Source: Hymenopus coronatus (taxonomy: Eukaryota; Arthropoda; Insecta; Mantodea; Hymenopodidae). Taken from it: DNA of 64,000 bases. The DNA lies in contig CM060899.1 of NCBI GenBank assembly GCA_030762935.1, positions 62,980,501-63,044,500 of the forward strand. Direction: 5' to 3'. Numbering within the stretch: position 1 is the stretch's first letter; every line of letters begins with the position of its first letter. The position numbers and the translations under genes were made by a program. The notes under the pieces are model-generated. The model made no database searches. It was not told the DNA's origin and was given only the letters and a program-made list of their open reading frames with translations. This document shows positions 54,654-64,000 of this stretch, one piece after another.

Positions 54654-54999
54654 AACTCCATGGCACGACAGCTCACGGGGAACCTTGGCCTACCGCCCGG
54701 CCACTGCGTCCCCCATCTCGGTCCACTACAGACGTCATGGATGGGGTGCAGTATTGGAGGGTGAGACGTGGTCAGCGCCTCGAGTCCCTTCCGGCCGGTT
54801 AATGCGGTCCTCATGACCTGGAGCCGCTACTTCTCCATCAAGTAGCTCCTCAATTGGCCCCCCAGGGACCTTACGAGGCTGAGTGCACCCCGGGCCAGGT
54901 CTCCCAGCGGGGGAAAAATCCCCATGCCGGTACTGGGGATCGAACCCAGGTCTCCCGCTCGGTAAACAGCTGCGCTACCACCGCGCTAAGGAGACGACC
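54654..54999 (-). mobile_element. SINE-B, copy 5, full length
   Basis: Flanked by a perfect 13-bp duplication GCATTGTTTATTT (54641-54653 and 55000-55012). Head with A and B boxes at the right end in the complement (GGTTCGATCCCC). The 90-residue plus ORF across it is not a gene. Confidence 0.96.
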
Positions 55000-55012
55000 G
55001 CATTGTTTATTT

Positions 55013-55228
55013 GCAATCCTAAAAACACGATAGTAAATAACAGAAAAAGTACACTGAATATAAAACTGTAAAGAATAAGGATTATTTTCATATATTTGGC
55101 TATAGGAGTGATCATGTGAAGATAAATATATAAGAATTTCATTTCTCTCAAATAATCAAATGGCGAATTCTATTCACATAATATACTTGTTTCTTTCACA
55201 CAAGCTGTGTGTAGGACAGGAGTTGGGT
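55013..55228. other. Unassigned stretch with a small dispersed repeat
   Basis: Its right end (55198-55228) is the same TCACACAAGC...GGAGTTGG sequence as 35671-35701. Confidence 0.5.
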
Positions 55229-56160
55229 ATATACAAGGAGATTCACTAAGTCCTTTGAAAATCCAAGAAATTCCATTTGTAGCATTGAAAAAAGTTTGAA
55301 TTTAGTAACCGTCGAATCTTTCTAAATAGCAGTTAAAGTTTCAGGTATATTCATCACGTGGTTTCGTTGCCATTGGCGAATAAATCAACAATGTTGTGCT
55401 TCTTTACAAAGAAGCAAAAAACGAGTTTTGTGCTGTGATTAAACACTTCTACATAAAAGGCTTAACACCGAAATAAATAAAAACTGAGTTGGATGAACTT
55501 CATGACACATCTACTCCTGCGTTTGCAACAATTTACAATTCGATAAATGAATTTAAACGACGTGCCATACATCCACAAATGAGGAACATCGTTCCGGACG
55601 TCCAGTAGAAGTGACTGCCTCCGAAGTGACTGACAAAACCCAGGATATGCTTTTGAGTGATCACGAATCAAAGTTCGTGAAATAGTAGAGGCTACAAGCA
55701 TATCACAAGCTCCAGTGTTCTGAATTTTTCACCAAAATGTATGTCTGACAAAGGTTTCGGCAAGATGGGTGCCGCGTTTGCTCTCAATGGAGAAGCTGGT
55801 TCGACACTTTTCCGTCGCAATTCTGACGAGTTTCTTCGTCGATACATAACTGTGAATGAAACAAAAATATATTACTACACTCCATAGACAAAAGTACAGA
55901 CGAAACAGTGAGTTTTAAAGGCGAATCGGCTCCGAATGAGGCAAAGTTGGTGAAATGTGCAGACAAGCTGATAGCCTCAGTTTTTTGGGATACAGGTGAA
56001 ATCATCTACATTGATTACTTGCAGAAGGGAAGAATGATAAATAGAGAGTATTATGCCTCGTTATGTCACCGGTTAAACGGAGAGAAAAAAAAACGCTCTC
56101 ATCTGGCAAAGAAAAAAAATTCTCTTCCATCAGGACAATACAACGGTGCATAGGTTCGAT
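55229..56160 (+). pseudogene. mariner transposase, N-terminal two thirds, decayed
   Basis: Readable in pieces over several frames: CAVIKHFYIKGLTPK (helix-turn-helix start, then a stop), DELHDTSTPAFATI and a degraded middle. 55908-56150 then holds IASVFWDTGEIIYIDYLQKG (first catalytic Asp) and MINREYYASLCHRLN. The second-Asp block (QDNTTVH-like) follows after a frameshift at 56118-56155, and then the sequence ends. The third Asp and C-terminus are absent: HX-53 follows. A different mariner lineage from the copies at 1117 and 34968. Confidence 0.82.
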
Positions 56161-56167
56161 GCCGTAT

Positions 56168-57027
56168 AGGATCTTTATTTTTTGTGCATAAAGTCTTGTC
56201 TATATCTTACGGTTTAACCGTTATGTAAAATGTCTACAAAACTCACCCAGAATAAAGAGGTCTTCAGAGGTTATTCCCAGAAAATTCAAGATATACATTT
56301 TGTTACTTAATATATGTAATTTAAGATATTTTAAGCGAAATAAGGAAGTACCATAAGTTAAAGTGATAGTCAAAAGCTGGTTGCTATGTGACTGAAGTTC
56401 CTTTGTTTGTATGGACACGAGTTTACGAAGTCCTGTATGAGAAAAGTATAAGGTTTTTATAGCTGAAACCAAAAACAAGCAATATCTCAAAATCAATCAC
56501 TTCCACGAAAAAAAATGTGTATAACATAAATTGTGTGTTTTAAAGTGCTCTACATTTGTTGTGTGGTAAGTTTTTGTCCATCTCTTACGGTTTAGAAGTT
56601 ATGCAGAATTCCGTAAAATTGACCCAGAATAAAGTAGTCTTCAGGGGCTATTCCCAGAAAATTCAAAATATACATTTTATTTGTCAGGTAAATATCTTTA
56701 ATATACGATATTTTAATCAAAATCGTTAGAGCCATTTTTGAGAAAATCAAAATTTTCGAAAAAAGTTCTATGTTAAGGGTAGTTTGGGGTGGGGGGAGTT
56801 TTCTCAAAATCTTCGTGTCGCATCCCTGGAAGATACTAAACTTAAATACCAAGTTTGGTATTTAAGCGACTTTTTAACTATGACATACACAACACTATTT
56901 CTAAACATACTTTTTTTTTTATTCAGGGAATATCAGAACATGTATTTCCCGTGAAATGTGGATATCGAAGTTTTGGATTGAATACAATACCGTCTCTATA
57001 CATTATGTATTGCACATACGGGCTAGA
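56168..57027 (-). mobile_element. HX-53/54, two partial copies
   Basis: A core fragment (56168-56330) is joined to the 5' two thirds of a second copy (56331-57027) with a collapsed TG site and B type 5' end (CGGGCTAGAGAAAATAAAA). Confidence 0.88.
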
Positions 57028-57158
57028 GAAAATAAAAATGCCTTTTTTTGGAATCAGAGGACCCTACAACGCGTATTTCGGGTGATATCTCGGTATCGAA
57101 TTTTTGGGTGCTGTGCAATACCTACCTCCGTACCGTGTACTATATAAAGAAAGTAAAA
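57028..57158 (-). mobile_element. HX 5' fragment
   Basis: First 130 bp of HX, head to tail between HX-54 and HX-55. Confidence 0.85.
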
Positions 57159-57983
57159 AATCTGATGTGTTCCTTTCACATGACTTTCTCTACATCGTTG
57201 TAATAAATTATTCTTAAAAAGCATATTCTTTTATCTACATCGAGATAAACATTAGCAGAAATTGTCTCAGTTACTTGCTCCCTTGTAAGTAGAAGGTAAA
57301 TAAGGGAGTATACTAGGCTAAAACGAGAGTCAAATGTTTTAATAGCTGGTTGTCATGTGGACGAAATCCGTTTCTATGCAGGACCAGGAGTTTACAACTC
57401 TCCGTGTGAAAATAATTTAAGTGTTTTAAATCTGAAACAAATAACAAGGACTATCTCAGAAATGGTAAACTGAACGGGAAAAACGTATATGACATAAGTG
57501 GGGTGTTTTAACGTGACCTACATTTTTTGTGTAGTAAGTTTTTGTCTATCTCTTACGGTTTACCAGTTATGCAAAATTCAGTAAAATTCGTTCACAATAA
57601 AGAGGTCTTTAGAGGCTATTCCCATAGAATTCAACATGTATATTTTATTTGTCATATAAATATTTTTGAATATTCGGTATTTTAATCAAAATCGTTAGAG
57701 CCATTTTTGAAAAAATCCAAATTTTCAAAACATTTTCCATGTAAAGAAAGGGTACTTTGGGGTGGGGGATTTTTCTTAATCTTCTCTTCGCATTCCTGGA
57801 CGATTCTAAATTTAAATATCATGTTTAGTATTCACAGACTTTTCGTATTTCAGCTTCCGTATTCACGGACACACACTCGGATCTTTTTCTGAAAATATTT
57901 TTTTGGATACAGCGGACCCTAAAACATACATTTCCGGTAAAATCTCGGTATCGAATTTTGAAGTACGTGTAGAGAAAGTAAAC
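57156..57983 (-). mobile_element. HX-55
   Basis: Near full length; the 5' palindrome is mostly deleted (GAATTTTGAAGTACGTGTAG). Confidence 0.9.
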
Positions 57984-58234
57984 AATTTCTTATATATGGT
58001 AAATGCCGCCATTTCTGTCTTTGAGAAGTTCATAATCGGATCAGTTCGAAGTTAAGCTCCAAGAAACGGAGTATAATGCTTTGTTCTGAAAAGAAACACA
58101 GAAAACGCTCCCATTTGCGCAGTACTACTTGAGTTATTTCGTAATTTATATAGCAGTTGAACAGTTGCACGACTAAAATGCCACTTGAAGCAATTCATCA
58201 TACTCTCTCTCTTTCTTTGGGCTATAGAGTAGCC
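57984..58234. other. Unassigned stretch, short 5S-rRNA-like motif
   Basis: 58036-58057 reads CGGATCAGTTCGAAGTTAAGC, which resembles the GATCA...CGAAGTTAAGC part of 5S rRNA genes. The rest does not extend the similarity convincingly. Confidence 0.3.
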
Positions 58235-58337
58235 TACCGTGCGACCCAAAAACATCCGAACCGCTGCGCGATGTTTTTCACTGCGCACACGGAAACGTAA
58301 CACACAGCAGCTGTAACCAAGGTCACGGTGCTGACTT

Positions 58338-59190
58338 GTTACTTTCTCTATACGAACTATGTACATATACTCCACCAAAAAATTCGATACCGAGATTTTA
58401 CCAGAAATATACGTTTTAGGGTCCCCTTTATCTAAAAAAAGTATTTTCAGAAAAAGGTCCTTGTGTCAGTGTGTCCTTGTGTCTGTGAATACGATAACTC
58501 AAAAACAAAAAGTCGGTAAAATACCAAACTTGGTATTTTAGTGTAGAATCTTCCAGGGATGCGACACGGGGATTTTGAGAAAAATCCCCCCAACCAAACT
58601 ACCCTTTACATGGAACGTTTTTTCGAAAATTTTGATTTTCTCAAAAATGGCTCTAACGATTTTGATTAAAATATCATATATTAAAGATATTTACCCGACA
58701 AATAAAATGTATATTTTGTATTTTCTGGGAATAGCCTCTGAAGGCTACTTTATTCAGGATGAATTTTACGGAATTGTGCATAACTGCTAAACCGTAAGAG
58801 ATGGACAAAAACTTACTGTACAGAAAATGTAGCTCGCAATAAAACACACAATTTATGTCAAATACATTTTTTTCGTGAAGTTGATCATTTTTAAACTATT
58901 CTTGGTTTTTCGTTTCTGCTTTGTAAAACATAATTTTCTCATACTGGAATTTGTTAACTCCTGTCCATTCAAACAAAGGAACTTCAGTTACATAGCAACC
59001 AGCTTTTGGCTATCATTTTAACCTATGGTACTCCCTCATTTCGCTTCTACTTACAAGGAAACAAATAATAAGACTATTTCTGCTAATGTTTCTCGATCAG
59101 TATGAAGTAAATAGTAGCATAAGCTTTTTAACTAAAAGTTGTTGCAGAGATATAGAGAAAGTCATGTGAATGGAACACGTCAGATTTTTT
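58338..59190 (+). mobile_element. HX-56, nested in the Tc1/mariner-type element
   Basis: Both HX ends are complete, and the sequence on either side belongs to the host transposon. This gives an independent view of the HX boundaries: GACTTGT|TACTTTCTC at the left and GTCAGATTTTT|TAGAGTATT at the right. Confidence 0.93.
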
Positions 59191-59454
59191 AGAGTATTAA
59201 CAGATAGAGAGCGTAATTTTACCTTTTTTCAACAAGACTGTGCTACAGCTCATACAGCCAATCTTTCGATGAGAATAGTTGAAAGTGTGTTTCAGGACAG
59301 AATTATAAGTAGAGACTTGTGGCCCCATCGGGCCCCAGGCCTAACCCCCTGGATTTATCTCTGGGTTAACTTAAAGCATGAAGTGTACAGGATACACACC
59401 CTGGAAGAATTAAAACAAAATATCCGCCAGGAAATTGCCAGCATTTCTTAACGT
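59191..59454 (+). pseudogene. Transposase C-terminus, catalytic Asp lost
   Basis: An open frame: RVLTDRERNFTFFQQDCATAH carries the second catalytic Asp (QQD), and SRDLWPHRAPGLTPWIYLW is the third-Asp block. In the family this block ends LTPCDFYLW; here the Asp position is Ile, so the protein would be inactive even if expressed. It ends TLEELKQNIRQEIASIS with a stop. The ATG at 59170 belongs to HX sequence and is not the true start. The N-terminal and first-Asp parts are missing. Confidence 0.85.
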
Positions 59455-59694
59455 GAACTATGGTGAGTGATGGAAGTTTCCTAAAGAGGTGCCAAAAAGG
59501 TATGGACAAAGGCGGTGGACTATTTCAGCATGTCCTTTAATAACATTGGCGCGTTAAGCATTTAAACTTAGTTTTAAAAATGTTTCATGGTTTCATCCGC
59601 GCCTTTCTATGATAGCAAGAGGCGGCAACGACCGCCGAGGGCGCCGACAGGTCAAACACCGCGCAGCCGGTTCGGATGTTTTTGGATCATCCGG

Positions 59695-59887
59695 TATTTC
59701 CAGTTTTTCATTGCGGAAGGGAATTAAATATTACGAACAAAATTAGTAGGATATGATATTAAATCGAATCTGCGTAGTATGATATAATACTAGAAGTGCT
59801 ACTAAGCAAACAAATGCTTTGGAATACTCTTAAAATTGAATTTGGGGCAAATTTGATAATTTTGGAAGGATAGGCCTTTATTCTTTT
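59695..59887. other. Unassigned spacer
   Basis: Nothing recognised beyond the TA target site. Confidence 0.35.
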
Positions 59888-60312
59888 TACTTGCTCTACA
59901 ATTACTATGTACACAGTGTATAGAAAATGTAATGCATTCCAGAAACATTTTTGATACCGAGATTTCACCGGAAATGTATGTTTTAAGATCCCCTAAATCA
60001 AAAATAAGCATTTTGTAATCGTCTTCGACTCTTGTGTGTATGGGGGGGCAGGATATTTAGGTTCAGTATCTTATAAGGATGCCATGTCTCACAAAACTTT
60101 TAAAAAATATATCCCCCACCTTCAAGTACCCTAAATGGAACATTTTTCGAAAAGTTTGATTTTCTTAAAAATGGCTAATGATTTTGAATAAAATAGCAAA
60201 CGTTTAAGATATTTTCATGATAAAGAGAATGTATATCTTGAGTTTTTTTGGGAATAACATCTGAAGAACTCTTCATTCTGTATAACTTTTGTATAACAGG
60301 CAAACCCTAAGC
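59888..60312 (+). mobile_element. HX-57, left part, split by hAT
   Basis: 5' end ACTTGCTCTACAATTAC and core with the TG site reduced and followed by TGGGGGGGCAGG, as far as the CAAACCCTAAGC target. It resumes at 62767. Confidence 0.88.
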
Positions 60313-62766
60313 CAACGGTTCCCAACCGGTGTGCCCCGGCACCCTAGGGTGCCGTGTGATTGGCTAAGGGGTGCCGCGAGATATTGAGATAAACAAAAAA
60401 AAAATACCTATACTGATACGTCAAATCAATTACTCTCATGCACGGCAGATGGTGATAGTGGTCGATTCATTTCAATAATTCAGTTATACTAGTATCCCAC
60501 AGATGACATTACAGCTATAGCCTGCCGAACATTCCCGAGACTACTCGCTTCCTCACGAACATTCCCGAGACTTCGACAGATGAATATATAAAAGTGTACG
60601 CCGCTTGGCGCTTTCAGTTGTCTTCCTCGCGTTGATTCACAGTGTTTAGCTATGGATAAGTTCATTGTTAAACGTAAACGCCAGGACAGTGAAAGTGAAC
60701 AGTCGGCTCCTACTGCTTGCTTTAAGAAGCCAAATCTTACAGTTTCTCCCGGACCGTCGAATTCACCAAATAAAGAAGACAAACGAAAGAAAAGAACATA
60801 CCAGGACAGTTACTTAGCATATGGATTTAAGTGGAATAACAACGAGGAAAACCCTATCCCTGTGTGTTTAGTTTGTGGCGAAACACTTAGCAACGAGGCC
60901 ATGGTACCTAGCAAACTGAAGCGGCATCTTACAACAAAGCATCCTAGTGTGTCACAGAACAGTGTAATGTATTTTTCACATATATTAGAAGGGGAGAAGA
61001 AAACAGCTGTGCGAATGGTAAAGAGAATGACCATAGGTGATACTGCTCTTGAAGCCTCATTTAAAGTAGTAGAACTGATAGCTAAAAAAAAGAAACCTCA
61101 TACTCTTGGAGAGGAAATCATTGGCCCTGCATGTCAAGTTATAGTTTCAACAATACTTGGCGAAGGAGCAGCTAATCAAATTTCGAAAGTTCCTCTGTCC
61201 AACAACACAATCAGCCGCAGGATATCTGAAATGTCATGCAATATCAACGAACAAGTCACGGAGAAAATAAAAACTTATAGAACATTTGCTTTGCAAGTAG
61301 ATGAGAGTCTCGATATTGGTGACAAACCGCAACTCCTTGGTTTTTTCAGATATATTGATGAAAAAGATATTAGTGAACGGTTTCTGTTCTGTAGACCGCT
61401 GGAGACTACAACCACAGGCCATGATATTTTCGTTTCTATTAATTCCTATCTCAATGACCATGATCTTTCATGGAAAGACTGTTGTGGTATATGTACAGAT
61501 GGTGCACCATCTATGTCTGGGAAAATTAAAGGCTTTACTGCCAGAGCTCTCAATGAAAATCCATCCATTATTATAACTCACTGTTTTCTGCATAGAGAGG
61601 CATTAGTCGTGAAAGCGTGTAATGAAGATTTTGCTGAAGTGTTTAACCAAGTTGTGAAAATGGTGAACTATATGAAGTCTCGACCTTTAAAAGTACAGAA
61701 TTTTTGAACAGTTATGTCGCGCAACGGATGCAGCTCATACCTCTTTGTTACTTCACACAGAAGTAAGGTGGTTGTCGCGGGGTCGTGTATTGAACCGGTT
61801 TCTCGAACTTAAAGAACAGGTAAAAACTTTTTTTAAGGATGAAAATCAAGACACATTTCATGAGCTCTTGCTAAGTGATTCTTGGTGTTTTGAAGTGTCG
61901 TATCTGGCAGATATTTTTCATAAGATGAATGAACTGAATGTTTCGATTCAGGGTCGACATGAAACAATAATCTCCTCAACCAATAAAATGAAAGGTTTTA
62001 AAAGAAAACTTAGTTCTTGGAAGTCTGCAGTTCAAAAAGGAGATTTGTCGAACTTTCCATCTCTTCTTAATGTGGCAGGAGATAAAGATCTGGGTAAACT
62101 GAAAGACCGCATTTATGATCACTTATCAAGATTGCAAGATGCAATAGATGCGTACTTTCCAACTATTTCCACTACGAATCTCGACTGGGTTGTCTCACCA
62201 TTTGATTTCGTAGATAGTGCAGAGGAAATAGATTTCACTGCTTGCGAACGAGATGAATTTATTGATCTTTGCGCTGACTCAAAAGTAAGTTCACCAAGAG
62301 TGAGGCGTCGGTGGCTAGTTTTTGGCTTCAACGGAGAGAGGAGTACCCTAACCTAATGAAGAAAGCAATTAACGCACTTTTGCCCTTTTCAACATCCTAT
62401 CTATGCGAGCAAGCCTTCTCTGCTATGGTGACAATAAAATGCAAAGCAAGAAATAGATTGAATAACCTTGAGGATGATTTGCGTGTTTCACTGTCAACTG
62501 TAAGACGCGACATCACATATCTGTGCTCTAAGCATCAATCACAAGTTTCACATTAATCATTAATCGAACAAAATTTATTGATGTATTTTTACTCAGTGAT
62601 TGTAGTAAAGTTTACTGTATTATGTTATGGTGTACGTTATTATTATATAATATTTCAATAAATTAACATATTAAGCTTAATTTTCTTTTAATTCAAGGAA
62701 GGGTGCCCCTGGTGTTTAATGTTATTCCGAAGGGTGCCGTGAACTTCAAAAGGTTGGGAAACACTG
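60313..62766 (+). mobile_element. hAT transposon (ZBED/Charlie-like) with intact ends
   Basis: The 2454-bp element is bounded by short inverted ends (CAACGGTTCCCAACC at the left; complement of CAGTGTTTCCCAACC at the right) and a perfect 8-bp duplication CCCTAAGC (60305-60312 and 62767-62774), the hallmark of hAT. GGGTGCCG-type motifs recur near both ends. It sits inside HX-57, whose sequence continues across it. Intact ends plus an identical target duplication indicate a relatively young insertion. Confidence 0.95.
60652..62556 (+). pseudogene. hAT transposase, two frameshifts
   Basis: The first frame (60652-61707) starts MDKFIVKRKR. It has a BED-type zinc finger (Cys72, Cys75, His92, His97), the first catalytic Asp in ALQVDESLD (about residue 217) and the second in GICTDGAPSM (about 283). 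After SRPLK, near 61690, one frameshift moves the reading frame; the continuation FEQLCRATDAAHT and TEVRWLSRG is clear. A second shift near 62287 leads into ASFWLQRREEYP and CEQAFSAM, the C-terminal dimerisation/catalytic-Glu region, with the stop at 62554-62556. With both shifts the enzyme is dead, but every block is present, so decay is recent. It resembles the ZBED5/SCAND3-like transposase lineage. Confidence 0.92.
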
Positions 62767-63056
62767 CCCTAAGCGATAGACAAAAAACTTAGTGCAAAAA
62801 ATTACAACAAAGAAAAAGGAAGAAAAAACAACGTAGATCTCATTAAAACATACAATTTGTCATATACATTATTTTCTAGAGTTAACCGTTTTAATTTAAA
62901 CTCCTGGCCACTCAAGTAAACGGATTCCAATCCCATAGCAACCACATTTTAAAACATTTGACTAGCATTTTAGCCTAGAGTGTTCCCTTATTTCCCTTTT
63001 ACTCATAAGTAACCAAGTAATAAGGGCAATTTCTGCTAATTTTATCTCGATTAGCA
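62767..63056 (+). mobile_element. HX-57, right part
   Basis: Continues CCCTAAGCGATAGACAAAAA and reaches the GATTAGCATAAG region; the terminal hairpin is missing. Confidence 0.85.
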
Positions 63057-63214
63057 TAAGTTTGGTATTGTACAAACTTTTCGGTTTTGAGTTATCGTGT
63101 TCACAGACACACGCACACGAACCTTTTTCTAAAAATATGCGTTACAATCACGTGACTTTCTCTTTAACAATAATTTAAGACAGATATAGAGAAAATCATG
63201 AGATTGTAACACAT
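63057..63214. mobile_element. HX fragments in opposite orientations
   Basis: 63057-63140 is a minus-strand piece around the TG site. 63141-63214 holds two degraded 3' ends facing each other (GTGACTTTCTCTTTAAC and ATATAGAGAAAATCATGAG). Confidence 0.7.
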
Positions 63215-63905
63215 ATTTTTAGAAAAAGGTTCGTGTGACTGTGTCTGTGAACACGATAACTCTCAAACGAAAACGTTGTATACCAAACTTTGTATATAAG
63301 TTTAGTGTCTTCCAAAGATACGACACGAAGATTTTCAAGAAAGTCCCTTCACCTCTAACTACCCTTTAATTAGAAAAAAAATCGAAAATGCTGATTTTGT
63401 CATAAATGGCAGTAATGGTTTTGATTAAAATATCTTATGCCTATGATTTTATATGGCAAACAAAATGCATATCTTGAATTTTCTGGAAATAGCCTCTGAA
63501 GACCTTTTAATTCTGATTGATTTTTTTAAAATGTTTTTATAACTAGTAAGAAATAGTCAATAACTTACTACACAAGAATGTAGATCTCCTTAAAACACAC
63601 AATTTATTTTATATATATTTTTTTCTTGCATTTGACCATTTTTTATGTATTCCTTGTTATTGGTTTCAGTTTAAAAAAAAAAACTTTTCTCATAGGGGAA
63701 TCTGTCAACGCTTGGCCACGCAAAGAAACGGATTTCAATCCCATAGTAACCGCATTTTAAAACATTTGACTGTGAGTTTAGCCTAGTGTACTCCCTTATT
63801 TCCCTTCTACTTATAAGGTACTAAGTAACAAGACAGTTTCTGTTAATATTTATCTCAATTAATATGAAGTAGATAGAAGAATAATCGTGTGAAGGGAACG
63901 TGACT
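63215..63905 (+). mobile_element. HX-58, 5'-truncated
   Basis: From TAGAAAAAGGTTCGTGTG to a damaged 3' end (CGTGTGAAGGGAACGTGACTT). Confidence 0.85.
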
Positions 63906-64000
63906 TTTTACATTCTCTAGCACATATGTACTATTTACAACGTGAATCGAGAAGGTATTGTATTGCACTCAAAACTGATACTGACATTTCAGCGGAAATA
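63906..64000 (+). mobile_element. HX-59, 5' end, cut by the window
   Basis: Starts TTTACATTCTCTAGCAC; same orientation as HX-58 and directly after it. Confidence 0.85.

Larger units (their letters stand above)
58237..59694 (+). mobile_element. Tc1/mariner-type element, split by HX-56
   Basis: Terminal inverted repeats: CCGTGCGACCCAAAAACATC at the left and the complement of CCGGATGATCCAAAAACATC at the right, both continuing CGAACC(G)GCTGCGCG. It is flanked by TA at 58235-58236 and 59695-59696. The left 100 bp are separated from the coding remnant by HX-56. Confidence 0.85.

Noticed and set aside
58036..58057. 5S rRNA gene or 5S-derived SINE
   Set aside because: Only about 20 bp resemble 5S rRNA; the neighbouring bases do not continue the match.
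60489..61034. Minus-strand ORFs over the hAT region
   Set aside because: They are antisense shadows of the hAT transposase with no recognisable domains.
1..64000. HX as a Tc1/mariner or hAT MITE
   Set aside because: The inverted motif near the 3' end is internal to a terminal hairpin, and no constant TA or 8-bp duplication flanks the copies.

Overview
This is a eukaryotic, AT-rich, almost entirely repetitive stretch with one recognisable host-gene piece. On the minus strand, 19979-20133 is a well-formed internal exon of an orthodenticle/Otx homeobox gene. The rest is transposable-element debris and low-complexity DNA. The mix (DD34D mariners, a hAT, a PIF/Harbinger pair, a transposon with a DUF4817-type helix-turn-helix, tRNA-derived SINEs, an Otx exon isolated among repeats) suggests a large arthropod genome, probably an insect with giant introns; a chelicerate cannot be excluded from sequence alone.

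The dominant component is one repeat family, called HX here. I find about 60 full or partial copies in both orientations, roughly 39 kb or about 60% of the window by my own tally. Read 5' to 3', a full copy of about 850-930 bp has: a T-rich start and ACTTTCTCTACA; a palindromic block around ACTATGTACATAGT; a (TG)n tract of very variable length; a conserved non-coding core; a hairpin GCTAAT...ATTAGC; an inverted copy of the start, TGTAGAGAAAGT; a small hairpin ATGTG(7)CACAT; and a T-rich end after CAGA. It has no coding capacity. The layout matches non-autonomous Helentrons (HINE/DINE-1 type), but the class is inferred. Copies often sit head to tail and are nested with other elements.

Layout. 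1-911: HX ending in six exact-period 61-bp copies of its 3' terminus. 990-2571: two transposon derivatives, a mariner and a DUF4817-type element, both folded back on themselves. 2733-14308: a tRNA-derived SINE (SINE-A), many HX copies, a second SINE family (SINE-C), and one non-repetitive patch. 15154-17616: a PIF/Harbinger element with a SANT-domain ORF and a broken HARBI1-like transposase, with an empty-site paralogue about 3 kb away. 19979-20133: the Otx exon. About 21304-22320: a 5'-truncated LINE. 22320-35455: HX copies, SINEs and a second mariner. 35456-37770: a GC-rich SINE family (SINE-B), a TIR-bounded element carrying a tRNA-like sequence, and a third mariner. 37770-50825: HX copies, SINEs and a LINE 3' end. 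50826-56160: two more mariners. 58237-59694: a TA-flanked Tc1/mariner-type element split by HX. 60313-62766: a hAT element with a perfect 8-bp target duplication but a doubly frameshifted transposase. The window ends in HX.

The only cooperating genes are those inside autonomous elements: the SANT protein and HARBI1 of Harbinger, and the single transposases of the others. All transposase genes seen here are broken. Boundaries of repeat copies were placed by eye and may be off by several bases; HX, SINE-A/B/C and R are labels for this report only.
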